Under the pieces are notes generated by a model. That model was not told the DNA's origin and searched no databases. It worked only from the letters and a program-made list of their open reading frames with translations. A stretch of DNA of 24,977 nt from Phoronis ovalis (lineage: Eukaryota; Phoronida; Phoronidae): assembly GCA_028565635.1 (NCBI GenBank), contig JAOXYB010060834.1, forward strand, positions 1 through 24,977. The letters are read 5' to 3'. The position numbers and the translations under genes were made by a program. Positions within the stretch are counted from its first letter, which is position 1, and each line of letters starts with the position of its first letter. Below are positions 7,801 to 19,900 of this stretch, piece by piece.

Positions 7801-10369
7801 GATTCAACTGTTTGCTATGAAGTGTGAAATTTAATTTTTAAATTTCAATTTTTGAGCAAATTAGTTCCAGATTGTCCACTTGGCGACACTGCTCTCCAGG
7901 CAATGTTAAGACTGTACATTGGAAATTTCATTTCGGATCAGTTTTGTGGAATGATACGTGTAAGGCACTGCTGATTATACTTTATTTATAAACTGCTTCT
8001 TGAAGATGATTATTTAAGTGACTAGTAGTAAGAGAATAATATTTGAAATGTTACTACTGTCATAATTATTGCAAAATTAATATGTATTGCAAATAAGTAC
8101 TGATGCTGAATTAATTACTGAAATTAAGAGTTTTACGACACATTTTACTCTTTACAAATTATGAAATTTAATTTCTGACATTTTTTTAATAGGCTGATTG
8201 ATAGTTTATGCACCAATTTTCTTGTAACGAAAAAAAAAGTTCTCTAAATACTAGCAAGAATGGCATAGCTGTGAAGTACCAGGTGGACTTGCACTCAATT
8301 GGATTAATTTTTATTGCTATATAATTGCATCTCTCACTCTTCTAGGACTTGAATGGTGCTCAAATGCATTTCCCCCCGGAATGATCTAAGCAACGGAGCT
8401 ATTACTTAGACCCAGTTATCAGAACTGTCTTTGGCATCTTTATAAGCATAGAAATAATTATGTGCATTTTGGTACCAATGCTTCAATACTGAGATAACAA
8501 CTGATGTATTTCAAATTGAAGTACAAGTTGGCAAGTAATTAGTGCATACTTAAAACAACATTATAGTTTAGTATATTATTATTATGTATATTGTTACAAC
8601 GATGTATTTACATATAAAATGAATACAAATAGTAATGAAAATATACCTTGTAAAAATATCTAGGTATTATTTACATTTGTATTTCCCATCAAAATGTAAC
8701 AACTGTATGATCAGAAAACAACACTTTAAAACTGAAATTTCATTGATCAGAAAGAAACAGAATAATTCACAATCACCAGGTAACAACTAAGCCTGTAACT
8801 TAAACAGTGGCAAACTGGCACTGCATAAAGCATGTGAAGTGTTAAGTGCATAATCTAACAAATGGAAGACGCATGAAATTAATTTCAGCAACTATCTAAA
8901 AAGCAGATTTTAAAAGACACTATTCATCCATAGTAAACAAACATTCTCTCTCCTTGTGTGCATTATTTTACTATTTCAATAGACTACTTGCATACACTTG
9001 GTGGAGCTATCTATACATCGCAAATCTCGTGCAATTTTCCCAGCATGCTGGTCTTGTTAATGTAATAGATCTAGAGTTCACCACAAAAAATCCTACTTGT
9101 TCAGGGCACCAATGAACTTTAGTACATAAACCTCGTATTATTTATCAACATTTTATCTAGCCATGTTTGGGGTTTACATAAATAACATCATTGGCCCTGG
9201 AACATGTATACACTATTTTATGGAGAACCCTGTGTAATCATTTGCATCATTGTTTATTCAAAAAATTAGCATGATGGGAACATTAAGGATTACGACAAGG
9301 GGCTACACACCAAGTGCAAGAAATAGTCCTCTGTTCATTTAATAACAAATGTATGATGTATACATCTTGTCCTAACTTGGATGCTTTTATTGTTATTTTA
9401 CAAGTTACTGTTAAAATTCATCTCATTCAATATTATTAATCTGAACTCTAATTTCAGTCAATTTAGCACAAGAAAATTTAAATCGGTTGCACAATATGTT
9501 ACCGTGTCTACGGCACACAATTTTTCTAAAGATTTCAATAACAATTTTACCAATGAGTATTTAAGTTTCAAATTTTCTAATTATGTGTAAAATGTTAAAT
9601 ATTATGCAATAATTATGTTCAAATTATAAAGGGGCAATTGTTAATCTTTCAAAACTATATAGTACAAAAATAAAACAAACCCAAACTTTCTGACATCTAA
9701 GCTTTATCACACTTGACATTAAGGAACATGGGACAAAGACCAAAAAACAAACTGTTTATGTTACTACCTTGTTACAGGCACACTGTAGTTGTTATATAGT
9801 AATTTATACTTGCACTAAGTTTACACCAGACATAAACATTTACCATTCACACTACAGTAAAGCAAGCAGACTTTGCAACACTGTTAAATTAGTCATTGCA
9901 TTTATCATGATACTGAAATGCAAAATCATATGAATATTATATCATTTAACTAATATTTTAACCTTTCATAGGAAATCTTGCAGTAAAGGTATTATTAATG
10001 AAATTCTACCATTTTGCAGATAATAAGAAAGTTACATATAAATATAGATATATTTCAGATCACTTTATATCTAAATATAATAGATATAAATAAATATTAC
10101 ATTTTAATCTAGTCATTCAAATACTAAGTCCATTTTGGGCTTTGGGAGATCTTCTGGTATAACTTCATGCTTTGTCCATTAGTTTACAACCAGTATACAA
10201 ACACGTCAATTCAAAAACTGTAAGCATACAGAAATATGTCAACACTGCATCATTCAGTTAATAGAATAGGTAAGTTACAGGTACAGCTACATTGTAATAA
10301 CATGTTGACGTGGTGCAGAGAAAGCATTAACATATCAAAATTGTAGAATATATAAAACTTGTATGAACA
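7801..10369. other. Intergenic DNA between convergent genes, nothing recognised
   Basis: Read on both strands. The only open frame above about 60 codons lies at 9381-9590 (+). It is Asn/Phe/Leu-rich and low in complexity, as expected of AT-rich noncoding DNA. No RNA gene, element end or conserved motif was recognised. Confidence 0.5.
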
Positions 10370-10387
10370 ACAAACAACAACATTCAA

Positions 10388-10393
10388 TTTATT
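10388..10393 (-). terminator. Poly(A) signal AATAAA with GU-rich downstream element for TTYH
   Basis: On the - strand AATAAA is followed directly by TTGAATGTTGTTGTTTGTTG (10385-10366), a textbook GU-rich downstream element. It lies about 450 bases past the TTYH stop, giving a plausible 3' UTR of roughly 10370-10840. Confidence 0.55.
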
Positions 10394-10840
10394 AATTGTT
10401 GCAGTTGGTGCGCATAAAAAAATTGTTGCAACAGAAAAACCCAACAAAAGCAATATACCAAGATTCAGTGCTGACAGATAAATTAATACAGACATGCAAA
10501 CAGTAGGACGAAAAATATAAGAAATAACTTCATATCAGTATTGCTTCACAGAGCCAAGTTTACTAACTAACAGACTATAGAATCGAAGAATCGAAACAAA
10601 GATGATTAAAATACAAAATTAAGCCATGAATTTGAACAACAAAGATTGTGCCGTTTATAATAAATTGAGTGCAAGATTGCAGTTCAGCAGTCATATAATC
10701 AAATAAGCCAATCGCAAATTTTTGTTTAAATATGAATTCCACTGAATCAAAGAGTACACTCAGTCTGATAGTATTTAACTAAAAATACAGTAAAACAATT
10801 GCTGTCAGTTAGCAGTATGGATTCAATCCTCTGTTTTCAC

Positions 10841-10912
10841 TTACACATCGCTGGAATTCTGGTTTTGAAAGGTATTTCTGTTTGACAAGGTTCTGTTTTC
10901 ATGTTCACCATA
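10841..10912 (-). CDS. TTYH: TTYH exon 14: C-terminus and stop
   Basis: Acceptor TTCATTTTTAG, then YGEHENRTLSNRNTFQNQNS, ending SDV and TAA at 10843-10841. The C-terminal S-S-D-V has Ser at -2 and Val at 0, the class I PDZ-ligand pattern. The stop lies inside a GTAAGT hexamer, so an additional downstream exon by alternative splicing is possible. Confidence 0.72.
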   Translation of the reverse strand, partial: YGEHENRTLSNRNTFQNQNSSDV

Positions 10913-13900
10913 CTAAAAATGAAAGAAACATATAATATATAGTTACTACAGATGAGTCACTTCAATGAAATAGTCTTGGAAAACACCTAACACTAAAGGG
11001 TTTCGTCAGTATAATGAATATAGACATATTTTTTACTACTAAAAAATGAACTCAGAAAAGTCAATGGAATTTTTGACTCAAAAAATATTTTCTAGCTTTC
11101 TGAGGCAACAGGTAACGGCACAGCTAATTATTTTTCAACTGGTTGGCTGTTGAGACCAAGAAACACCAAGCCATATCTCTTAAGAAGTAAATTAGGCTTT
11201 ATGAGAAAAAATTACTTGGATTAGTAAAAAGACATACAGATGTGTTTGAAAATGTATATAATATTTTAATATAGAATTTTTGAATAAAAAAGACGCTACA
11301 TTCAATTTCCAGAGACACGTAACTTCCAACAAAATTTCAGTAAAATAAATATATTACTAGCTAATAACTTAAACTTACTGCTGGTGGTGGTGTCCTGCTT
11401 CGACCTTGTTCTAAGGGAACTTGATCTTGACCGGGTTGTGCAAATCTGTAAGGAAATTAGAATCTCAGAGCACATAATCCTTCCAATAGAAATTAGGTTT
11501 AAATAATGATTTTATGAAATGGTTTTCTCTTACACACATGCAGGTTTAACTTCTTCAGACCTACAATCTAAATATGAGTTGTTTATTTACATGCACAATC
11601 AGGTTTCTTGTATCAGAAGTATACTTGTATCTAAATATGCCAAGCCTTATTCAGTAACAACTTGCAACAAAAATTTCAAATTTCCTAACTTTGACACCAA
11701 ATCTAATACAAAGTACACCATGTTACCAATTGGTATGGGTGACCATTATAGTTGAGACAGATGCTAATTCCAAGAAATTTTTGCAAATTGAGACCAGATC
11801 TCGCAATTGTTGGAGTTTGTTATAGGATCTCAGGAAAGCAAAACAAAGAATCTAATCGGACAAGAACTACTGTAGGCCTGCTTAGGGTACTGTTATATCA
11901 AACAATGTCAGGACACAAAGTATTTAAGTCATGTGCACATATGATTAAACAACTGCTATGTTACAGGTACCAAATATATCAATAGTTATAACAAATTATA
12001 TCAAACAATGTGAGGACACAAAGTATTTAAGTCATGTGCACATATGATTAAACAACTGCTATGTTACAGGTACCAAATATATCAATAGTNNNNNNNNNNN
12101 NNNNNNNNNNNNNNNNNNNNNNNNNNNNNNNNNNNNNNNNNNNNNNNNNNNNNNNNNNNNNNNNNNNNNNNNNNNNNNNNNNNNNNNNNTATAACAAATT
12201 AGCAAACATAATTAATGAGTAAGAATCACAATACAACAAGATAAAAGGTGTCTTTCACGTTGCTTTTAAAGTGATCTGGTGAACTACCTATCCTGGGGAA
12301 ATAACTTCTAATTTTTTTTATATGGGATGCTCCCCCAAACATTTCAAACCCTTAACTGCTTTGGAAAAGAAATTCAGAAAATGTATCCTTTTTTGGAATT
12401 TTTTTTTTGGCAAATGTCCCTGATTACACACTTCTTTTCAGAAAGATTTCAATAAATTACTAAATTTGTTAAGAAATACAAAATCAAATACAGCAGATAT
12501 GCATGGACATGTGTAAATAGAAACCTTTGGGCTCAAAAACGGCACCCCTTTTCGGAATTTCGAATCCTGAGAATATTAAAAACCAAACCCTTCTTACACG
12601 GAGCATACCCATATACCTCATTAATGAGAGACATCCCACCGGGTACCTATCACTTTCTTTTTACTTTCCCACTCACTATTTTTTATCCTGATTTTCCCAA
12701 TACTCATACAGAAGAAAGGCTTGTTTTCAACACTAAGTAATGTTACATGCATTAACGAATGAGCAGTACCTTGTTATCAGAAAAGAAGTCTCCACAATCT
12801 TGCGATTGAGACTAGATCAAAAACTCAACGGCAATACCTCAAAGCACAGTTTCTTTGATAGCAAGGAGTTAATACAAAATACATGCTAGATAAACACTGA
12901 GCTAGAAAGAGTTCTAAGTCTAGCAAAAGAAATAGAAACATGCAGAAATTAGTAGCTACTGGTATCAAGAAAAGCAAAAACAGGTAAAAACCAATACATA
13001 TGAAAACAAATTTCAAATTTAATAATTAAATTGATGGTATTGGGTAAAAAAATTATACAAAATTACATTCCTGGTGATAGGAACTAGCTACATTGGTTAA
13101 TGAAACAAAGAATGTGATCATAGTCACATTTAGAAGTGTGAAAAGTCGGAGATGCAAACAAACTGCTACAGACAACATCACACTACAGGTACAATGCTTC
13201 ATAGAAACTGTGTTCATCAGTTTTGCCGTTAAGAGAAATTTGGAAATTTCTACTCACGAGTTATCAGTGACATTTACTGTACTAGGTCGGCCAGTCACCG
13301 AACCATACCTATGATAATTTGAATTGGATGTTTGCCTTGGCAAAAAAGGATCATCTTCATCAACTTGTACATATCGCCTCCTAAAAATGAATAGATGTGT
13401 GTATGATTGACATGTAAGCAACAGCAAGATGAACACATATCAAGCGCGAAATGCTAAAATGCACTTTGGGTTTATTAGACAAAATCAAACCCAAGGCATT
13501 AATGTATGAGGCATATAGAAACCATGCATATTAAAAGGCAGGCTGTACTCTGTTATATATGTATATAAGCAGAAGTTTGCAGAAGGTCAGCTTATGTTGA
13601 CAGCAGGATGATAATGGATAATTGCTGTAAACACCACCTCACTGGTATATTTATTGGGTAAAAATTAATAATCTTTAACTTCTTATCATGCTTGTTAATA
13701 ATAGGAACATTCAACAATTTACAAAAGGAAACTGTTATTCTTGCATGCTCCAGATGTAGGAGGCCAAAAGCAAAGATGTGGTCACCTGTCTCTAACATGT
13801 CTGGGGATATGTTTAATCTTGCTAGGTAATTTGCCATTTTGTACAATATTTATTTACCTCCTAACCAACCTTCTCCATGCAAATGGTGCCATAACCAGCA

Positions 13901-16900
13901 TCAACAGCACAGACACACCAACAACGAGGAATGCCAGTAGTATAAAAGCTAGCCCAGAACTGAAAATAGTTAATATTAAATGGAAAGATCCAACTACTGC
14001 CTTATTGATAACACTTTGTGTACAAAATTTTTACATGCTATGTATTCTGGAAATATTTAGAAATTGTGAAATACATAATGTTTTCACAAAAAGACATTCG
14101 CATGTAATTTTAAATTAACACGTCAAATTAATGCAATTCAGTTTGAACAACTTTTTGAAACAACTTGAAATTTGATATTTCTTTAAGAACATGAAAAGTG
14201 TTATTTCCTTAAACTAGGAGAAGCTACGAATTTTTAAAAATATTTTTTTAAAAATTTTATTTTTCATAACTACACTTTTTAATTAGCTCTCGAACTGTTA
14301 CTTGGCAATAACATCAGGAATCATAATGTAATGCTGGTCTAAAAGCGACCTCTATCATATATCTTTGTCAGCATCATAAGACTCTTCTCATGCATGGTTG
14401 TTCCAGTCTCCCCCCTTAATACTATATGCGCATACCAAGCATACATTCAATAGGAATTAAAACAAACTTATCAAAATTAAAAAGAATTGTTAGGTTTAGA
14501 ATTGTATCCTGTTGATATGATATATAATATAGTATTATAATAATACATGTACTCAAAAGGTTCTTTTTCTAAAGTTTTGTTTCCTGATTTTTTAAAGTCA
14601 GATAAACCTTTACTTATAGTGTAATTGATTGGTAGTTTTCACCTGTATAAAAACAGGAAGTAGAGGGTAAATCAACTGATGGAATAGCTGTGAGAAGACT
14701 CTATTGCACATGTCAATACTTACAGTCCTAGATAGCATACTCCTTTAACCACATTTTTGTAATCCTCATGAATGTTATTGCAATCAGCTAACACACCCAC
14801 TTGTTGCAACAATGTTAGACTGTCAGATATACCATTAAAGATATCACTAATAAGTTGTTTATACTGCAAGAAATACAAACCAACTTGAAGTAACAGCATG
14901 ATATCTATGCACAAGTATGCTGCATGAGTCGTTTCAGTCAAAAGTTTAAATATTTCTGCTTTTGACACTTTGTGTACATTGGTCAAACAAAGAGTTGCTT
15001 TGCACATTTTTCCTAAGTCGTGCTATAACCAATATTTATTTTTATAACTAAAATTTGTACTAGTGTGGGTACAAACTAACCTTTGAGTTCACAAGAAATA
15101 GTGATGCTAACTTGTCTACTTGCCCCAGTGATGTATTCATATTATTCAATGCACTCCAAGCATCAGTGTAGGCCTGTAAGAGCAGACATTCAATATCTTA
15201 TCTTCAGGTAGTTCAAAATTAGTTCCCAAGTTAGTTCCCAATAAAAGTTGGATTAAAATTAAATCTGTCTTCACATGTAATTTATATGCATTTCTAAATT
15301 TCTTCATTTTTAAAGTAATATTCTTATATACTACATGAACATTCATTAGGTGTTTGTAGATTTCAAATTAGAAACTATAATCAACTATAGACCAACTAAG
15401 ATCTTTCAACTTTTTTTCTTTTTGCAAACATCAACATACAAAATACAATACAACTGAGTTACTTAGTGCTCAACTACATCAGAAGTCATCACCACTGCAG
15501 AACAAGTGGTAAAGAATCCAAAAACTTTAATATAAGTTTGTACCTGTCAAAATAATTTATACTTATACACCACTTTTTTTTTAAATGTGAAATTTCGCAA
15601 ACGCATTACCTGATGGAATGGCGCTTGTGTAGTTTCATTGCATTTCAAGTAATATACCAGAACTTCTGAAAAATTAATCACAGAACAGTGAATACAATCT
15701 AAACCTTCAAGATAAAACGCAATACACAAAACAACAACTATGATAAATACTATGATCAATGTGGCATTTCGTTATGAACTAAATTCCAGTATATACCGAA
15801 TAAACAAACTCTTCTTATTTCAATGACTAGAATCCATTTATCACAAACAATTGTAAATGTTACTATCTTTTTCAACCAAAATGTTAAGCTAATGATTATA
15901 TTTTACCTTTTTCTATTCCATTTTTTGCAAGTTGTTCCTTTATAAATCTATCTGGGTTTACACACAAATCCCCTACAGCCTAAAAAAAATATATATATAT
16001 CAAACTATGTAATGGAAACTTTGAATGTACACACAGGTTATCAGTTGTATGACATATATCATTCATGATATTAAACCCTGAGCATTCAATGTTTGTAAAC
16101 ACTGATGTTACAATGCATACTTTTGTTAAAAACATGCTCAATAGACTATTTGCAAGCATTTGAAAGCGCTGCAGTCAGACCCTTTCAATACTGGCATCCT
16201 TTAGTTATACACAAAACTGATTTCTTTTAAATCAACTTTAAAAAATTTTAACCCGTGAAAATTTAACTAAATAAAAAATATTAATAAATAGTTGTTTATG
16301 TATTGATATGCTCACCAAAAGGAGGGTATTTCTTAGATCAAAGAAAATAAATTTTTTTTTGGTTTTGGCTCGGCATCCGAAGGACGCGTTTTGTGAATGA
16401 ATCGCGAGAGCGCACGCAGAAACTGTTCATTCACAAAATCCTACATGCTGGCAATGTTTGGGTCTGAGACAGGTGGCACCACCAAGCGCATGCAAATAAT
16501 CTATTAATAGACTATTTACTTTTTGTGACATTAATCAACTAATAACTAACATACTAACCACAGCTGCCCCGGTATGAAGTCCAGCAGCTATCCATGCAAT
16601 GGCTAATGTCAGCATACCTAGTACAGCACACCTATGAAAGAAATGGTATGTTTAAGTTGCTATTGAAAATTTATTGAATACCCCACATTTATTAAACCTT
16701 CAATTCTAGCCACGGATTTATATCATGTTACATGATCTTGGGTCAATGATAAAGTCCAATTTAATACTTGGATCTCAGTTATCATAAATTGCTTGAATTA
16801 TGAAATTTGAAAACTGAAACCACATGCCTAATTTGCACATCACTGAATACATTTGACACCTGATAACAGCCCCGGAACCTTAGCCAGAACTTCATGAAAA

Positions 16901-19900
16901 TTACTCACTCTTGTACTGATGCTTCATAAATAAAGTACATTTGTCTCACTGTCTGCCAATATTTATTTCATTTCTTTCTGAATGTTAGTAGATTGGTAAC
17001 AAAAAATAACTTTTTTCCCAGGAAGTTAATAAATTTGTATCCTCTGTGGATACACACAATTTTAAAAGAAGCTGTTTTGTTTGATAACAGCCTGCCTTCA
17101 TTATAACTCAAGAGTGCTCCTTGACACTGCTGACATGCAAGGCATATATATCAGACTATCTTTCGGATAAGCTACTTTTAGTTTCTGTTAAGTTGAACTT
17201 ACGCAAACAGCATTCCTCTGGATGATTTGCCAATAGCTATGAGCCATAATAATGCTATAAGAAGTGTCCAGCTAAATATAACAATGGTTGACATCCACCT
17301 AGATAAATAAAAGAAATAAATAGTGATCAGTACTAACAGCCAATCAATGGAGGATGTTCTGCTTTATAGTAACAAGAAAGAGCAAAGACACTTAATCTAT
17401 GGGTAACAGATTTCTTAATATCAGTCATGTGGGAACACAAAGTATTATGTTACAGTACTAAAATACACTCAGGGAAGTGAGGTTGCCCCCTCCCCCATAC
17501 AACAAAGTACAACAGCCCTTACTACCTCCTAAATACAGACATTAAATAATTATATAGTATTCACTGGGAGAAGTCACCAACCATTTTTACAAAATGTTAA
17601 AGCAAACACATGCAAACATACTCAATGAAACAACTTAACAGTAAAATTACATTTTATAAATATTCTAATTGAAATAAACACATACCTGTAATATTCACCG
17701 TCTTTAACACCATTGATATATTTCTTCATGTCAATCTGTTTAATATCCTTTTCAATTAGAATCAAATTTTGTAGTATGGGTGTTATTTTGTCATCTACAC
17801 TATCCACCATGCCATCCAACTTGGATCGTACAGTACTATTAAAAACAGCGGAATCAAGTACCTTCCGGAGTTCATGCACACCATCCAATACAGTGTGGTT
17901 TAGATTATTCTCTAATCTTTTAGTCTAAAAAGATAGAAACAAGATACGTTGTAGTGGCACAAGTGCTGGTGTTTTAACAAAAGGTCTGAACTAGTAATCA
18001 GAGTATATTCAATAGATGTAGAGCTAGAATCGTCGTCACTAAACAATGACAAAATGTTTGGAAACATTCATGATAGTAAGTGATGTTATGCATGTTAGTA
18101 AATCTAAACATCTTTTACATAATCTATTTTACATTACATATTCATGTATGTGCATTAAATCATGGTTTTATTGTCCGGAATATTCAATCTGTTCAGAAAG
18201 ACTTTGCACAATGCTACAGAACATGAAAATGTGGAACTATTACTGAGTGATTTCTTGATATCATCTCCACACTTTTTCTTCAGATAGGGATCATTATTAA
18301 TTTATTATTATTTCCTGCTTTCATAAAAGGACATCAATTTTTTGGTTTCCTTGTTAGTTAACTACATTTTTCACATTCTTCTTTTGTTATTGCTTGTTTG
18401 AGCTTTTTTAAAAGGGACGCGTGCTTTATTTAGTATGTAACTTACCTTCCCTTTAACTTCAGTTACATCTGATTCCAGATCATCAACGGCAGTAGTTGCT
18501 TTCAATATTCCCTTAGCAATATCTTCATTGCCATAGAACCCAATAGCTACAGCCGCACTGTAATAGAAAAAAGAAAGAATACTGTTTTACAATATGAATG
18601 TTCTGGAGTCAAGACATTGGACTAAGAATCAAGGGTTACACTTAAATGTTTTTTCAATGAAGGAATATGGGTACTTAAAACAGAAACAGAGTGACAAATT
18701 TCAGGAAGGAATTGTTAACACAGTTTTTTTTGCAGATATGGAGTTTATTTGTCATCTGTTAAAAATGTACTTGTTAGTATAATTTAAGACATTAATTAAA
18801 ATGTGTCAGTGCATGATTCCATGATAATTTAAAAATCTGCCTTGGGAAAAGAATATTAATATATTCTATGTAGAATAAGGACAATATATCCTGCTTATAG
18901 ATTACTTGTCAACTAATATTTAGCACAGCCTGCCAAAGGTCAGCTTTATACATATATGTATATATTTATATACAGTACTATAAATACATATCACATGAAT
19001 ACTATATAACATTTATCAAGTTCCAGATATATCAACTTTTAGTGGTATCTACAGGTACCAAGCAATTAGAAACCAAATCAATAATGATAATAACATGCAA
19101 GCACTACTGGATGCATGCTGCCTTAAATCATGATTGTACAATTTACATATCTTATATAGCTTTTGTACACATACAAAGTAGCACATTAATATTTTATCAT
19201 CATTTTTATTACCTAGTATCCTTGTAACATACAAAATAGGTATTACATAATTTCAGCTTAAAAAACATACAAAATTAATTCAGGTTATTCAAAAATTGCT
19301 CTGTGCAGTGCAAGGGTTTGAATGTGCAACATACAGATTGCTATCAAAATTAAATCCAGCACAATGCTATTATTATCTACATATTCTGGTAACACTATCT
19401 TTTTAAATCAAATAATTTGGTAAACTATATTAACTGTATCAATTAATAGGTCAATTTCTGATTAAAAGTCATTTGGGAAATCCTGCTTGATTTTTTCCTC
19501 ATTCCATATCTGTTTATTACATATTTTTTGTAGCTTATTACAATACAGATGCCATATTTTCTCTGTCAAGACCAATATATCAATGTTACACTTCAAAGGA
19601 TGATTAGATGCTTATGACAGGAAAATACATCTGGAAGTAACTTATAATGCATATAAAACCTTTGCAAGAAAGTAACAAACACTGAAAATATTGAAAATTA
19701 ATTATATCTCAATTATACTGGTTTACATAAATACAAGAATTCCACAAATACACCACTGTCATAACTGACATAACATCATTGTCATACATTATCTGTTTTT
19801 TATTCAGTTGAAATTAATCAACCATAGAGGAGTTGTATTAAAAACAAATTTTGGTTACACACAGGTTGCATACACCATATCAAGCTTAAATGATAAGTAG

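Larger units (their letters stand above)
11446..13257 (-). other. TTYH intron 12, with tandem repeat, assembly gap and degenerate repeat
   Basis: No coding exon is needed here by phase. The open frames at about 11519-11985 (+) have no recognisable similarity. The intron holds the 103-bp repeat, the N gap and an internally repetitive stretch around 12290-12660 in which CCTTTTTTGGAATTT (about 12387) recurs as CCCTTTTCGGAATTT (about 12546). Confidence 0.6.

Noticed and set aside
9381-9590. 69-codon open frame on the + strand
   Set aside because: Low-complexity Asn/Phe/Leu-rich product with no similarity that I recognise, in AT-rich intergenic DNA. Likely chance.
11519-11985. Two adjoining open frames on the + strand
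   Set aside because: They fall in TTYH intron 12 opposite to the gene, partly in the tandem repeat, and show no recognisable domain.
11893-12200. CRISPR-like array
   Set aside because: Two contiguous 103-bp units without spacers in an animal intron are a simple tandem repeat.
16377-16440. tRNA or small RNA gene in the CpG-rich palindrome
   Set aside because: No cloverleaf, A/B boxes or known RNA motif could be fitted. Kept only as an inverted repeat.
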